Of a DNA stretch of 64,000 nucleotides, positions 1 through 11,500 are shown one piece after another. Positions within the stretch are counted from its first letter, which is position 1; the number at the start of each line of letters is the position of its first letter. The notes beneath the pieces were generated by a model. It did not search any database. It was not told the origin of the DNA and worked only from the letters and a program-made list of their open reading frames with translations. The translations under genes were made by a program, and so were the position numbers. Location of the stretch: the NCBI RefSeq assembly GCF_004023665.1, contig NZ_SAUF01000002.1, positions 310,001-374,000 on the forward strand, written 5' to 3'. The DNA is from Afifella aestuarii (GTDB lineage: Bacteria > Pseudomonadota > Alphaproteobacteria > Rhizobiales > Afifellaceae).

Positions 1-499
1 CCGGCAGGGAGGAATCGATGTCGCTCCAGCTGGTGTAGGGATTGTCGACCATCTTGCCGTCCTGCGGGACCTTGGCGGCAAGCGCCTTGTAGACGTCGAC
101 CGGCTTCAGGGCGAAGTTGTCCTTGTCGGCATTGGTGGCGAAGACGATGCCGTCGTAGCCGATGCGGACTTCGATGATCTTTTTGACGCCGGCGTCGTTG
201 CACGCCTTGATTTCGGACGGCTTGATGCGGCGCGAAGCGTCGGCGATGTCGATGGTGCTGTCACCGACGCCCTGGCAGAACTGGCGCAGACCGCCCGAGG
301 AGCCGCCGGAGCCGACGACCGGGGTGTTGAAGTCCGGATAGGCGTTGCCGAATTCTTCCGCCACGATGGAGGCGAAAGGCAGGACGGTCGAGGAACCGGC
401 GATCTGGATCGTGTCACGGGACTGGGCGTTGGCAGCGCCGGCCGAGAAGGCGGCGCCTACGGCCAGCGCCGCGACACCAGCGAGAAGCTTGTAAGTCAC
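1..499 (-). CDS. pstS: Phosphate ABC transporter substrate-binding protein PstS (5' part, cut by window edge)
   Basis: This is the periplasmic phosphate-binding subunit of the PstSCAB importer; only the first 166 codons lie in the window. The translation opens with a Sec signal peptide (VTYKLLAGVAALAVGAAFSA..AANAQ) followed by IQIAGSSTVLPFAS and GSGGSSGGLRQFC, typical of the phosphate-binding loop of PstS. The chosen start is GTG at 499, preceded by AGGGAG eight bases upstream. A Pho box lies about 100 bp upstream, which supports phosphate-starvation control through PhoB. The family assignment is firm. Whether pstCAB-phoU follow cannot be seen. Confidence 0.93.
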   Translation of the reverse strand, partial: MTYKLLAGVAALAVGAAFSAGAANAQSRDTIQIAGSSTVLPFASIVAEEFGNAYPDFNTPVVGSGGSSGGLRQFCQGVGDSTIDIADASRRIKPSEIKACNDAGVKKIIEVRIGYDGIVFATNADKDNFALKPVDVYKALAAKVPQDGKMVDNPYTSWSDIDSSLP

Positions 500-586
500 T
501 GAGATATCTCCCTGTTTTGCTTCGTGATAAAGCATGGCCATGCAGCGATGACCGGGGTCTTCCTAGGCGTCGGGCGAAACAGGTTT

Positions 587-614
587 GTGAAATTAGTATG
601 ACACTTGAATGACA
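587..614 (-). promoter_or_regulatory. Pho box upstream of pstS
   Basis: On the minus strand there are two exact TGTCAT hexamers 11 bp apart (609-614 and 598-603), followed by a weaker third half-site TTTCAC (587-592), again with 11-bp spacing. This is the direct-repeat architecture of PhoB sites. It lies about 100 bp before the pstS start and points toward that gene. Confidence 0.8.
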
Positions 615-730
615 CTCGGGCCGAAGCGGGGCGGAAATCGTTTCCCCGGGAAAGGGAAGACCGCGATGGGGGCGGGCGCGAAGCCCGGAAATCCGCGGCT
701 GCGGGCGGTGCGAGGAGGATGGCGATTTGG

Positions 731-3700
731 TTAATGGAAATCGCGCGTTTTCACTTTAATGCCGCCGTCGAATCTGAGGTCGGGAATGAAAATGTCGCGG
801 CCGCGCATGCCCATGGCCTTCACCTCGCGGGAATCCGGCCCGCCGCCGGATTTCGCCTGATCGGCGCGGCTGCGCTGGAAGGGGAAGGGTGCCTCGCGCT
901 CGCCGACCTTTTTCAGGAGGTCGGACAGATCGATGAGCTGATCGGCGACGATATGGGTGACCTCGCCCTCGCGCTGCAGGCGGCCGCGGCAGGCGATCAT
1001 GCCGGCCGATAAGACGATGCGCCGCTGCCGCTCGAAGAGCTTCGGCCAGATGATGAGATTGGCGTGGCCGGTCTCGTCTTCGATGGTGATGAACATGACG
1101 CCCTTGGCGCTGCCGGGGCGCTGACGCACCAGGACGAGGCCGGCGATGGTCACAAAACGCCCCTCCCGGAGCGTGTCGAGATCGGCCGTCGGGACGATGC
1201 GGCGGCGCGTGAGATCTTCTCTGAGGAAAGCCACCGGGTGCCGGCGCAGGCTCAGGCCCGTGGCGGCATAATCTTCCACCACTTCGCGGCCGGGCTTTAT
1301 CGCCTGCAGGGCGATGGCGGGCTCGTTGCCCTCCGGCCGGATCTTCTCCTCGCGCGCATCGGCGGCGGCAAAGAGCGGCAGCGGGCTGTCGGCCAGAGCG
1401 CGGATCTCCCACAGCGCCTGACGCCGGGAGAGGCCGATGGCGGAAAAGGCGTCGGCCTCTGCAAGCCGCTCCAGCGCCGCCACCGGCAATCCGGCCCGCC
1501 GCCAGATTTCTTCCAGGCTTTCATAGGGGCGATGGCGGGCGGCGATAAGCGCTGCGCCGTCCTTGTTGGCCAATCCCTTGGCAAGCCGCAGCCCGAGCCG
1601 CACGGCAAAGCGGCCCTCCACGCCTTCGAGCGGCTCGAGCGTGGAATCCCAGCGGCTGTCGTTGACGGAGACGGGCCGCACCTCGACACCATGGGCGCGC
1701 GCATCGCGCACGAGCTGGGCGGGGGCATAAAAGCCCATCGGCTGGCTGTTGAGGATCGCCGCGAGAAAGACGTCCGGATGGTGGCATTTCACCCAGGAGC
1801 TCGCATAGGCGAGAAGCGCAAACGAGGCGGCATGGCTTTCGGGAAAGCCGTAAGAGCCGAAGCCTTCGATCATCTTGAAGGCGCGCTCGGTGAAGTCCGG
1901 GTCGTAGCCGCGCTCGCACATGCCGGTGATGAACTTGTCGCGAAAAGCGCTGACCCCGCCGGTGAATTTGAAGGTCGCCATGGAGCGGCGGAGCTGATCG
2001 GCCTCAGACGGCGTGAAGCCGGCGCAATGGACGGCAAGCGACATCGCCTGTTCCTGAAAGAGCGGCACGCCGAGGGTCTTGCCGAGAACGCGTTGAAATT
2101 CCGGCGTCGGATAAGACGGCGTCTCCTTGCCCTCGCGGCGGCGGAGATAGGGATGCACCATCTCGCCCTGGATCGGGCCCGGACGGACGATGGCGATCTG
2201 GATGGTGAGGTCGTAGAGATTGTTCGCCTTGAGGCGCGGCGACATCGCCATCTGGGCACGGCTTTCGATCTGAAAGACGCCCATCGTGTCGGCATGGCCG
2301 ATCATCTCATAGACTTCCGGCCGCTCCGCCGGGACGGTGGCGATGTCGAGATCGCGCCCGCAATAATCCTTCAGAAGATCGAAGGCGCGGCGCAGGCAGC
2401 CGAGCATGCCGAGCCCCAGAACATCGACCTTCATGAAGCCTAGAATGTCGATGTCGTCCTTGTCCCATTCGACGATCTGACGGTCGGCCATCGCGGCGGG
2501 CTCGATCGGAACGAGCGTGTCGAGCCGGTCTTCGGTCAGGACGAAGCCGCCCGGATGCTGCGACAGATGCCGGGGAAAGCCGATCAGCGCCTTGGCGAGT
2601 TTCAAGGTGAGCTGGAGCCGGTAATCGCTGCCATTGAGATTGAGATCGGCGACATGGCGCTCTTCGACGCCTTCCTTGCTCCAGCCCCAGATCTGCGAGG
2701 AAAGGGCGGCGGTCACGTCCTCGGTGAGGCCGAGCGCCTTGCCGACCTCGCGCACCGCGCCCTTGGAACGGTAGCGGATGACGGTGGCGCAAAGCGCGGA
2801 GCGGTGCCGCCCATAGGTTTCGTAGATCCACTGGATCACCTCCTCGCGCCGCTCATGCTCGAAATCGACGTCGATATCGGGCGGCTCGCCGCGGTCGCGC
2901 GACACGAAGCGCTCAAACAGAAGGTCGTTGCGCTCCGGATCGATGGAGGTGATGCCGAGCGCGAAGCAGACGGCGGAATTGGCGGCACTGCCGCGCCCCT
3001 GGCAGAGGATGCCCTTGGAGCGGGCGAAGCGCACGATGGAATGGACGGTGAGAAAATAAGGCGCGTAGTTGAGCTCCGCGACGAGAGCGAGTTCATGGGT
3101 GATCTGAGCCGTGACTTTTTCCGGCACGCCGTCCGGAAAGCGCCATTGCGCCCCCTCCCAGGTGAGTTTGGCGAGCGCCTCCTGCGGCGTGAGCCCGGGG
3201 ATCGAGACCTCCGCCGGATACTGGTATTTGAGCTCGTCGAGCGAGAAGCGGCAGGCGGCGGCGATTTCCAGGCTTCTTGCGAGTGCCTGCGGGTAGGCGG
3301 AGAAAAGCCGCGCCATCTCTTCCGGCGGCTTCAGATGGCGTTCCGCGAAGGGCTCGCGGCGAAAGCCGAGTTCGTCGATGGTGACGCCTTCGCGGATCGA
3401 GGTGACGACATCCTGCAGGATGCGCCGCTCCGGCGCGTGATAGAGGACGTCGTTGGTGGCGACCGGTGCCACTCTGGCCCGCTCCGCCATGGCGACGAGC
3501 GCGGCAAGACGCGCCGCATCGTTCGGCCGGCGGCGCAAGGTGAGGGCGAGCGAGGCATCGGCGCCGAAAGTCTCTTTGAGCCAGGCAAGACGGGCGGCGA
3601 GTTCCGCATCCGCCATATCCGGAATGAGCGTCGCCATCTGGCCTTCGCCGAAGGCCGCCACTTCCTCCGCCGTGACCACGCAGCCGCCCTTGCCGGCGCG

Positions 3701-4000
3701 TTTCTTGCCGAGGCTGAGGAGCTGGCAGAGCCGCGCATAGGCCGCCCGGTCGCGCGGATAGAGAAGGAGAGGCATGCCGCAGGCGAGATCGAGCCGACAG
3801 CCGACGATGAGGCGCACGCCCGTCGTCTTCGCGGCCTGGTGGGCGCGCACCAGGCCGGCGAGCGAGCCGCGATCGGTGAGCGCGAGTGCCGGCAGGCCGA
3901 GACGCGCCGCCTTGGCGAACAATTCCTCCGGATGCGAGGCGCCGCGCAGGAAGGAGAAGTTCGAGGTTGCCTGCAATTCGGCGTAAGGGGCGGCGCTCAT
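731..4000 (-). CDS. dnaE2: Error-prone DNA polymerase DnaE2 (ImuC)
   Basis: This is the alpha-subunit-like C-family polymerase that performs translesion synthesis in the ImuA-ImuB-DnaE2 mutasome. The protein is 1089 aa, the normal family length. It begins with a PHP domain ([20 protein letters not shown], then [11 protein letters not shown]), followed by the palm with the acidic catalytic segment [15 protein letters not shown] and [12 protein letters not shown], and ends with an OB-fold region ([20 protein letters not shown]). The ATG at 4000 overlaps the imuB stop by four bases (ATGA), so the genes are translationally coupled. A longer upstream reading frame exists but runs through imuB in another frame and was not used. 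Confidence 0.95.
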   Translation of the reverse strand: MSAAPYAELQATSNFSFLRGASHPEELFAKAARLGLPALALTDRGSLAGLVRAHQAAKTTGVRLIVGCRLDLACGMPLLLYPRDRAAYARLCQLLSLGKKRAGKGGCVVTAEEVAAFGEGQMATLIPDMADAELAARLAWLKETFGADASLALTLRRRPNDAARLAALVAMAERARVAPVATNDVLYHAPERRILQDVVTSIREGVTIDELGFRREPFAERHLKPPEEMARLFSAYPQALARSLEIAAACRFSLDELKYQYPAEVSIPGLTPQEALAKLTWEGAQWRFPDGVPEKVTAQITHELALVAELNYAPYFLTVHSIVRFARSKGILCQGRGSAANSAVCFALGITSIDPERNDLLFERFVSRDRGEPPDIDVDFEHERREEVIQWIYETYGRHRSALCATVIRYRSKGAVREVGKALGLTEDVTAALSSQIWGWSKEGVEERHVADLNLNGSDYRLQLTLKLAKALIGFPRHLSQHPGGFVLTEDRLDTLVPIEPAAMADRQIVEWDKDDIDILGFMKVDVLGLGMLGCLRRAFDLLKDYCGRDLDIATVPAERPEVYEMIGHADTMGVFQIESRAQMAMSPRLKANNLYDLTIQIAIVRPGPIQGEMVHPYLRRREGKETPSYPTPEFQRVLGKTLGVPLFQEQAMSLAVHCAGFTPSEADQLRRSMATFKFTGGVSAFRDKFITGMCERGYDPDFTERAFKMIEGFGSYGFPESHAASFALLAYASSWVKCHHPDVFLAAILNSQPMGFYAPAQLVRDARAHGVEVRPVSVNDSRWDSTLEPLEGVEGRFAVRLGLRLAKGLANKDGAALIAARHRPYESLEEIWRRAGLPVAALERLAEADAFSAIGLSRRQALWEIRALADSPLPLFAAADAREEKIRPEGNEPAIALQAIKPGREVVEDYAATGLSLRRHPVAFLREDLTRRRIVPTADLDTLREGRFVTIAGLVLVRQRPGSAKGVMFITIEDETGHANLIIWPKLFERQRRIVLSAGMIACRGRLQREGEVTHIVADQLIDLSDLLKKVGEREAPFPFQRSRADQAKSGGGPDSREVKAMGMRGRDIFIPDLRFDGGIKVKTRDFH

Positions 4001-5562
4001 GCGAAGAAACCGTGCAGATACCAGCGCTGTGGGCGGTTGCCCGCTTCCTCGCGGAACAGCCAGAAGCGCTGGCCGGCCTCGTCCTCGACCTGGAAATAAT
4101 CGCGCGCGAGTGCGATTTCGCCGGGCGCGCGCCACCATTCGCCGAAAATCCGCTCCGGCCCGTCGGCGCGGCAGATGCGGTGGCGGCGCCCCTGCCAGAT
4201 GAAGAGGGCCGGCGGATAATCGGGCAGAAGCGCGATGACTTCGACGGGCATCGGATCGGCCAGAAGCCGCGCCGGTCGCGGCCAGTCGCGCAGCCAATTT
4301 TCCGGCCGCGGCGTCTCCGTCCTGGGTTTCGGGGCAAGGGCCGCGACCCGGCGCACCGAGCGCTCCGGCCAGTCGCTTTCGACGGGCGCCGTGCGGTAGA
4401 TGCGGCCCGCGCCGAGCCGGTTGGCGAGCCGGTCGACGAGGGTGGAGAGATCGGGCTCCTGCGGCCGGCCGTAAAGCTCCGAGGCGATCTGCTCGGGCAG
4501 GAGCGGGCGCGTGAGAGGGGCGGCGAGAAGGACTTTCTCCACGCCGAGCCCGCAATCGAGGCCGGCAAGTTTTTCGCAGACGAGCCGCGCCATATGCTCT
4601 GGCGCGCGGCTGGGCTTTGCCATGCGCACCGAGACGATACCGGTGCTGCGATCGAGCCGGGTGACGTGAAGGTCGAGCCGCCGGGCTCCGTGCTGGCGTG
4701 CCTCCAGGACGGCGGTGAGATCCACGCAGAGACGCTCCACCGCCTGGGCGAGCCCCTCCGCCGTGATGACCGGCTCCACGAAGGAGAGTTTTGCTGAGAC
4801 GAGCTCGGACGGGATGAGGGGGACGAGCGGCTCGCGCGACAGGCCGAGCGCCTGATCGAGGCGCAGGAACACGTCATGGCCGAAGCGGCGGGTGATCGGT
4901 GCACGCTTGACTCCGATGAGGTCGCCGATCCGCTCGAAGCCGAGCCGGCGCAAAGCCTGCGTCGTCTCCGGCGAAAGGCGCAGGGCTTCCACCGGCAAGG
5001 GAGCGAGTGCGCCTTTGAGGTTCTGCGTTTCGGCGATGCGGGTGCAGTCGGGCGCGGCAAAGCGGGCGAGCGCATGTGCGGCGCCGATGCTTCCGGCAAG
5101 CGCCAGCCTTGCCGTCAGACCCCGGCGGGCAAGACGGGCGGCGAGATCGGCGAGGAGATTGTCCTCGCCTTCGTCCAGATTGCGGCTCTGCCCTCCTGTC
5201 CTGGCCGCAAAAAGATGCGTGCAGCCAGTGACATCGAGAAGGAGCCCGTCCGGCGGGGACGGCATCACGACGGGGCTGTAGCGGGCAAGACACCAGGCGG
5301 CGAGTTTCGCAAGGCCATGAGCGTCGGCCCTGGGTGCGTAGTCGCGCAAGGTCAGACCCGGCAGGAGCAGCTGCGCCTGCGTCGCCGCCATGCCGGGTTT
5401 CAACCCATGCGCCAGGGCGGTCGCATCGACGGCGGCGACAAGGCGCTGGGCGCCGATGCGCGTCGTCAAGGCGAGCGGCGCCTCAGGCGGCAGATCGGTC
5501 GAGGTGAGGCGCATCCGCTCCGTCGCGAAGAAGGGCAGATACACCGAGACGACCCGTGCCAT
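3997..5562 (-). CDS. imuB: Y-family polymerase-like protein ImuB
   Basis: ImuB is the catalytically inactive Y-family homologue that bridges the beta clamp, ImuA and DnaE2. The 521-aa product starts [18 protein letters not shown], a hallmark N-terminus of the family. It carries a Y-family fingers/palm region, an HhH-like segment ([20 protein letters not shown]) and the usual C-terminal tail ending in WYLHGFFA. The ATG at 5562 has GGAGG six bases upstream. It overlaps the end of imuA by 80 bp and the start of dnaE2 by 4 bp. The catalytic aspartates of active Y-family enzymes are not apparent, as expected for ImuB. Confidence 0.93.
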   Translation of the reverse strand: MARVVSVYLPFFATERMRLTSTDLPPEAPLALTTRIGAQRLVAAVDATALAHGLKPGMAATQAQLLLPGLTLRDYAPRADAHGLAKLAAWCLARYSPVVMPSPPDGLLLDVTGCTHLFAARTGGQSRNLDEGEDNLLADLAARLARRGLTARLALAGSIGAAHALARFAAPDCTRIAETQNLKGALAPLPVEALRLSPETTQALRRLGFERIGDLIGVKRAPITRRFGHDVFLRLDQALGLSREPLVPLIPSELVSAKLSFVEPVITAEGLAQAVERLCVDLTAVLEARQHGARRLDLHVTRLDRSTGIVSVRMAKPSRAPEHMARLVCEKLAGLDCGLGVEKVLLAAPLTRPLLPEQIASELYGRPQEPDLSTLVDRLANRLGAGRIYRTAPVESDWPERSVRRVAALAPKPRTETPRPENWLRDWPRPARLLADPMPVEVIALLPDYPPALFIWQGRRHRICRADGPERIFGEWWRAPGEIALARDYFQVEDEAGQRFWLFREEAGNRPQRWYLHGFFA

Positions 5563-6355
5563 CGCAGGCCTCCGTGATGAAGCTCGCCGGATCGGCGCCC
5601 CGGCAGCGCATGAGATCGACACGCCAGCGCCCGCGCCCGATGCCGGCGACAGGATGGGCGGCAGAAGACGATGACATCAGCGGCAGCGAGGGGGCGGAGC
5701 GGATCCGCCAGCGTGTTGCAGCGGCCGTCGGCTCCGCCCCCGTCTGGCGATGCGGCCGCAGAAGTGTGAAGGCCGTCACGCCCTCGCTTTCGGCGGCAAG
5801 CTGCAGGCGCCTGGACGCGGTGAGACCGAGCCGCGCCACCTCGCCGACGACGGCGGCGAGCCCCGGATGGTGCAGCCCCTCTTCCATGGCGGCGAGCACG
5901 TCGCGCTCGTGCCAGGTTTCGGCATAGATCACCCGGTCCGGATCGAGACCGGCGGCTGCAAGACTCGGGGTAAAAAGATCGCGGGCCTTGAGGCACCACA
6001 GAACGGGGCCGGAGAGACGGGCGAGGAGGCCGGCGAGAAACAAGGTGGCGGCGGCGATGTCTTCCGCGCCGCCGTTCCCGCCGATCTTTTCGATTCCGGC
6101 GGCTCCGGTTTTTTGTGTTCCCTCAGTAGCCTGGCGGTCGATCGGGGTGGCGGACCCGCCCCAGATCTCGTGCAGGGCGCCAAGCCGCAATCCCCCCTCC
6201 GGCAGATGCGCATCAATGGCCTCCGCCTCGAAGGCGAGCGCCGGCGCATCCGGGCGGGCCCCGGCCTCCAGCGCGCCGACTTCGCGGCGCAGCTCTTTGA
6301 GAACGGCTGCGCGCCAGCCCGCGCCGGGCTCTTTGTCGTGTTGTGCTCCGACCAT
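5483..6355 (-). CDS. imuA: RecA-like mutasome accessory protein ImuA
   Basis: First gene of the SOS mutagenesis operon. The 290-aa product has LPEGGLRLGALHEIWG near residue 55 and a RecA/SulA-like core (GPVLWCLKARDLFTPSLAAAGLDPDRVIYAE). These match alphaproteobacterial ImuA, which interacts with ImuB and RecA. A classic Walker A is not obvious. The ATG at 6355 lies 15 bp from a LexA box. The 3' end overlaps imuB by 80 bp in a different frame. Confidence 0.88.
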   Translation of the reverse strand: MVGAQHDKEPGAGWRAAVLKELRREVGALEAGARPDAPALAFEAEAIDAHLPEGGLRLGALHEIWGGSATPIDRQATEGTQKTGAAGIEKIGGNGGAEDIAAATLFLAGLLARLSGPVLWCLKARDLFTPSLAAAGLDPDRVIYAETWHERDVLAAMEEGLHHPGLAAVVGEVARLGLTASRRLQLAAESEGVTAFTLLRPHRQTGAEPTAAATRWRIRSAPSLPLMSSSSAAHPVAGIGRGRWRVDLMRCRGADPASFITEACDGTGRLGVSALLRDGADAPHLDRSAA

Positions 6356-6369
6356 AGCGATGGGATCAT

Positions 6370-6384
6370 GTTCCTATTTTGTTC
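6370..6384 (-). promoter_or_regulatory. LexA (SOS) box of the imuA-imuB-dnaE2 operon
   Basis: On the minus strand this reads GAACAAAATAGGAAC, an exact match to the alphaproteobacterial LexA direct repeat GAAC-N7-GAAC. It ends 15 bp before the imuA ATG, where a repressor would block initiation. Confidence 0.88.
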
Positions 6385-6671
6385 TTATGGATTCCCGAGA
6401 TGGCGAAGAGAGTCAAGACGCGTCTGCGATGATGAGGTGAGGGGGAGGGGGAAGGAGACGAGATGGAAGAATGCTCATCGTGCCAGGCGCTCTGGAAAGC
6501 TTCGCAAAAGCTCAGATGACAAGAATGTGAAGCTGGCTATGAACTATTCCAAGCGTCGGACGTTCTTGGAGGCGAAGATACAGAAAAGGCGCGGGCCGAC
6601 TGCTAAACGATTTTCAACTTATTGAAATATTAAGTCTCTGATCAATCACAAGGCGGAAATGAAGCGTACAT

Positions 6672-8459
6672 ATGGCTGCCGACGAAAAAGAAGAAGCGCG
6701 TCTGCGCGCGCTCCGCGAGCTCAATCTTTTGGATACGGCGCCGAGCGAAAACTTCGACCGCATCACCCGTCTTGCTGCGCAATTTTTCGAGACGCCGATT
6801 TCGGCGGTTTCTCTCACAGACGTCGATCGGCAATGGTTCAAGTCGGGGGTCGGCTGTGGCCCCCAAATTCCGCGCGAGCATGCCCCTTGCGCTGAGGTGA
6901 CGCGCTCGGGCGACGTGCTCGTCGTCTCCGATCTCGCCGAGGATCCGCGCTTCAACAAGGGCGTGCTCGTCGAAAACGGGGTGCGCTTTTACGCCGGCGC
7001 GCCGCTCGTCACCAAAGAGGGCTTTACGCTCGGCTCCATGTGCGTCCTCGACACGGTTCCCCGTGAGATTGGGAAGGACGACGAGAAGGCGCTGCGCGAC
7101 CTTGCCGCCATGGTCATGACCCAGATCGAGCTGCAGCATGCCATCGGCCGCATCGATCCGGTAAGCGGCCTGCCCAACCGCCAGCAATTCACGGAAAATC
7201 TGGAGGATTTGGCGCGCGATTTTGCTGGCGAGCGGCGGCTGGCGATCCTTCTCGATCTTGCGCCGCCGAACCAGATCGTCCAGGCGCTGCGGGTTCTGGG
7301 GCCGACCTATCTCGACGATTTGATGCGCCTGTCAGTCGAGGGCGTGCGCAATCTGAAGGTCGAGGGCCATACGGTCTATCATGTGGGCGGAGCCCAGCTT
7401 CTCGCCGTGATCGGCGATGCGGACGAAGAAAGGGTCGAGGTCGAACTCGTCAAGCGGCTCAACATGCTCGCCGATTTCAGTCGTGGCAGGGGAGCGGCGA
7501 GCCTGAGCCACATGGCCTGCGGCATCGCCCCTTTCATCCTCGGCGAGGTCAAGGCCGGTGACGTTCTGCGCGCCGCGCATCACGCCGCGCAAGACGCCCG
7601 TGAAAGCGACCGGGTCGTCGGTATTTATTCGGCGGCGACCGACGAAGAGCACAAACGCCGCTATGCCCTGATCGCCGCCTTGCGCGAGCTTCTGGAGAGG
7701 GGCGGTGACGGAGAGCTGTCCCTCGTCTACCAGCCGCGCATCGATTTGAAGACCGGCCGGTGTTATGGCGCCGAAGCTCTGTTGCGCTGGGATCACCCCG
7801 AATACGGGTCCGTGTCCCCGGCCGAATTCATTCCGCTCGCCGAACAGACGGATCTCATGCGTCCGCTCACGTCGTGGGTGAAGCTCCGGGCCATTGCCCA
7901 GCTGCGCGCCTGGCGCGACGAAGGCTACGATCTGCGCGTTTCCATCAACGTCTCAGCCGCCAATCTGGAGGAGGAGGAGTTCGGTCTCCGTCTCGCCAGC
8001 GTGCTTGCCGAGAACGGCGTCTCGCCGTCGTGCCTGGAGATCGAGTTCACCGAGAGCACCTTCATCTCCAACCGCCGCCGCGTGGTGAAGAACCTGACCG
8101 ACATCCGCGAGCTCGGCGTCGTCTGCGCCATCGACGATTTCGGCACCGGCTATTCGACCTTCTCCTATCTGCATGATTTCCCGGCCGACATTATTAAGAT
8201 CGACCAGACATTCATCCGCAAGCTGGAGCCGGGAAGCCGGGGGTCCATTCTGGTGCAGAGCCTCATTCATATGGCCGGTGCGCTTGGCTACCGGGTGGTG
8301 GCGGAAGGCGTGGAGACGCAGGATGTCGCCGATTTTCTGATCGAGGCGGGCTGCCATGAAGGCCAGGGCTATCTGTTTTCCCGGCCCCTGCCTCCGGAGG
8401 CTTTCGCCGATTGGCTCAAAAGCCATGCGGCGGAGCGGCTGGAGGGATATGCCGCCTGA
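6672..8459 (+). CDS. GAF domain / degenerate GGDEF / EAL c-di-GMP phosphodiesterase
   Basis: A 595-aa cytoplasmic signalling protein. Residues about 25-160 form a GAF sensor domain (LDTAPSENFDRITRLAAQFF, then FYAGAPLVTKEGFTLGSMCV). Next is a GGDEF-like domain that opens with DPVSGLPNRQQF but has HVGGAQLLAV where the GGDEF signature should be, so cyclase activity is unlikely. The C-terminal EAL domain looks intact: EALLRW, NVSAANLE, EIEFTEST, DDFGTGYS, IKIDQTF, EGVET and GYLFSRPL. It probably hydrolyses c-di-GMP in response to a GAF ligand that cannot be predicted. No membrane segment is seen. It stands alone as a monocistronic gene. Confidence 0.9.
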   Translation: MAADEKEEARLRALRELNLLDTAPSENFDRITRLAAQFFETPISAVSLTDVDRQWFKSGVGCGPQIPREHAPCAEVTRSGDVLVVSDLAEDPRFNKGVLVENGVRFYAGAPLVTKEGFTLGSMCVLDTVPREIGKDDEKALRDLAAMVMTQIELQHAIGRIDPVSGLPNRQQFTENLEDLARDFAGERRLAILLDLAPPNQIVQALRVLGPTYLDDLMRLSVEGVRNLKVEGHTVYHVGGAQLLAVIGDADEERVEVELVKRLNMLADFSRGRGAASLSHMACGIAPFILGEVKAGDVLRAAHHAAQDARESDRVVGIYSAATDEEHKRRYALIAALRELLERGGDGELSLVYQPRIDLKTGRCYGAEALLRWDHPEYGSVSPAEFIPLAEQTDLMRPLTSWVKLRAIAQLRAWRDEGYDLRVSINVSAANLEEEEFGLRLASVLAENGVSPSCLEIEFTESTFISNRRRVVKNLTDIRELGVVCAIDDFGTGYSTFSYLHDFPADIIKIDQTFIRKLEPGSRGSILVQSLIHMAGALGYRVVAEGVETQDVADFLIEAGCHEGQGYLFSRPLPPEAFADWLKSHAAERLEGYAA

Positions 8460-8538
8460 GGGCTGCGCCGATGCCTCTGGCGCCCTGGCCGGTTCCCTCA
8501 GGACGTTCGGCAAGAACGTTCGGCGGAAACGCCCCTCT

Positions 8539-11500
8539 CTAAAACCGCATCGAAAAACTGCCGTTGAAATCGTGGCGGTGGCCTTCGGCGGCGAACTCGC
8601 CGTCGTAGGAGAAGGACAGCATCGCCATTTCAGCGATCGCGACGGAGAGCGAGGCGCCGAGAAGCGCCGTGTCGGCGGCAACCGGCGTGGCTTGCGTCGC
8701 AAAGCCCGGACCGCCGGCCACGAAGCGCAGGTTCGCGGCGGGTGCGAGGTCGCCCTCCGCATGGCGCCAGCCGGCATGTCCGGCGACAACGGCAAGCCGG
8801 CCGCCGGGAAGCGTGAAGAGGCTCGAGGCGCGCAGGCCGAGCGTGGAGAAGAGGAGGTTCTGGCTTTCCAGATCTCCGGCAAGCCCTGCCACGTCTCCCG
8901 TCTCCGAAATCTCGTCGCCATCGACATGCTGGAAGGCGAGGCCGGCAAAGGGCTCGATGGCAAGAGCGGCGAGCGAGGTCTCGTAGCTCACCTCGCCGAA
9001 GATCTGGCCTGTCCGGTTCCAGTCATCGGCGCGCTCGCGTTCGGCGAATTCGCCGATGACGACGTCGCGCGTCGTCTCGATATGGTTGAACGTATAGGCG
9101 GCTCCGCCCGTCAGGCCGAAAGCGCCGATGTTGCGGCCGCCGTAAAGGGCCGCGCCATAGCTGTCGACGACGGCGTTCGCGCCATCGCGTCCGTTAAGGG
9201 AGGCGCGCCCGAGGACGACGGCGCTGCCGAGACGCCAGGCCGAGCCGACCATATTGTCGAGCCCGGCGATGAGCCCGCCTTCCTTGACCGAGTAGCCTGA
9301 CCTGCCGGTTTCAGCCGAGAAAGTCCCCCAGCTGCCATAGGCCTTCGCCCAAACGTTGCGGTGTGCGCCGCGGGGTTCGCGGCCGGTGTTCTGACCGGCG
9401 GCATAGGAGAGCGCCGCGCTCGCCGGGGCTTCGAGGAGATCCTCGCCCGTATAGGCGAGCGGAGAAAAGCGCGAGGTTGTCTCATCGCGCAAAGCCGTCC
9501 GCAGGCGCGCTCCGACCGCGTCGCGCAGGAAGCGGCCCTGTTCCACGACGGCGCGGCGCGCGGCGCCATGCACCTGTCCGGACAGGTCGCTGTAGGCGGC
9601 TTCGGCAGTCGCGGTATCGGGCGAAAGCAGGAGGGCGTCGTAAAGGGCGTTACCGGCACCGAGGCTTTCGGCCGCCGCGGCGACGGCACGCTGATCGGCA
9701 CGGGTGGCGGCATCCTGAAAGGCGACGTCGTTGCGCGTGACGGCAAGCGACAGGGCGCCGCTCTCGTAATCGAGCGCGAGATCGAGGAAGAGCCGGCTCG
9801 TCGCAAGGAGCGTGTCGAAGCGGCCGGTGACGCCCTCGCGTGCCGTCAGGAGCGTGTAATGTCCGGGGCCGCGCGCGCCGGACAAAGCGAGGCTGCCGCC
9901 CGCGATGACGGCCTGGCCGGCGACATCGACACGGTCGCTCGGCCCGTCGGTGGCGAGCTCTGCGGCATAGGTCGAACCGGAGGCGAGGGTGAGATCGCCA
10001 TCGACCGACAAGGTGCCGATCCCGTCGGCTCCTGGCGAGAGCGTGCCGCCTGCACCGACGCGTGTCGTGCCGACGCGGCCGGTGCCCCCGAGAAGACCGT
10101 TGTCGCCGACTTGAAGCGTGCCGGCGAGGGAAGCTCCGCTGCCGGCCTCCTCGCCGACGAGCAGGCGCGCATTGCGGATGTCCGTCGTGCCGGTGAAATC
10201 GGAGGAGCGGCCGGTCAGGATCGTCGTGCCGGAAAGAACTTTGACGGCGCCATTGCCGGAAAGAACCGGGTCGAGCCTGTAATCAGGGTCGGAATGGTTG
10301 AGGAGGAGCGTGCCCGTCCCGTCCTCGAAGGCGATCGTCTCAGCCTCGATGCGGCCGGCGGAGACGGGGGTGTTTTCAGAGCCGATGGTGAGCGTGCCCA
10401 CAGAGCCGTTCTGTCGGGCGATAACGACACGTGCGGCCGTGACGGCGCTCCCGCCGGCGGCTTGAAGCGTGCCAGTGCCGGCGTCGGCGACGACGAGCTC
10501 GCCGCGCGAGGTGAGTGCCGAGCCCTCGCCGATGACCGTCGCGGTGCCATGTCCATCGGCCTCGCCGCCGAGCACCATTCTTTGCGCGGCGGCATGTCCG
10601 CCGCCGGAGACGGTCAGTGTGCCCGATCCCGCCTCACCGACGGTCAGATCGCCCGCACTTTCAAGCGATGAGCCGCTGCCCCCGATCCGCACCATGCCCG
10701 ACGAACCGGCCTTTCGGCCAAGCACGATGCGGATGCCATGGGCCTCGGCGCCGGTGAAGATCTCCGCCTGTCCGCGTCCCGCATCGCCGATGACGAGGTC
10801 GCCGCGCGCGTCGAGGCGGGAGCCTGATCCGCTCATTCGGATCGTCCCGTCACCATCGGATTTCGAGCCGGCGGCCACGTCCGTCGCGGTGAGGGTTGCG
10901 CCAGTATGGATGGAAAGAAGGCCGGAGCCGCGCGTGCCGATGGAAATTCCGTCGATCACCGTCCAGGACGAGCCGCCGCCATCGAGAGCGGCGGTGCCGG
11001 TGGCTCCCGAGGTTTCTCCGAGGCTCGCACTGTCGCTTGTGACGGTTCCTGCCGCCGTGACGTGGAGCGTGCCGGTTCCGCCTGTCATTCCCGCGTCAGC
11101 GCTGCCGCCGATCGCAAGCGCCTTTGTCGTCCACGAAGAGCCTTCGCCGGAAACCGTGACGCGGCCATCTGAGCCGGCCTCGGCGCCGAGCGTGCTGCCG
11201 CCGCTCGTGAGCGTTCCGCCAGCCGCGACCTCAATGTCGCCCGCGCCTTTGCCGCCGACAGTGAGCGCGCCCGTCGTCCATTGGCTGTCCGATCCGTTGA
11301 TCGCGACTTTGCCGTCGGCGCCGGCCTCCGCCCCGATCACTCCGGAGCCAGAGGCGACCGACGCGGCGCCCGAGACGGAGAGAAGCCCCGAGCCGCGCGT
11401 GCCGATGGCAATTCCATCGATGACGGTCCAGGACGAGCCGCGCCCGTTGACCGCGACTTCGCCAGTACCGCCTGCCTGGTCGCCGATCGTGCCCGAAGCG

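Noticed and set aside
1064-2443. Long plus-strand open frame (459 codons) antisense to dnaE2
   Set aside because: It is a high-GC shadow of dnaE2; the translation has no domain and the minus strand encodes a full-length polymerase.
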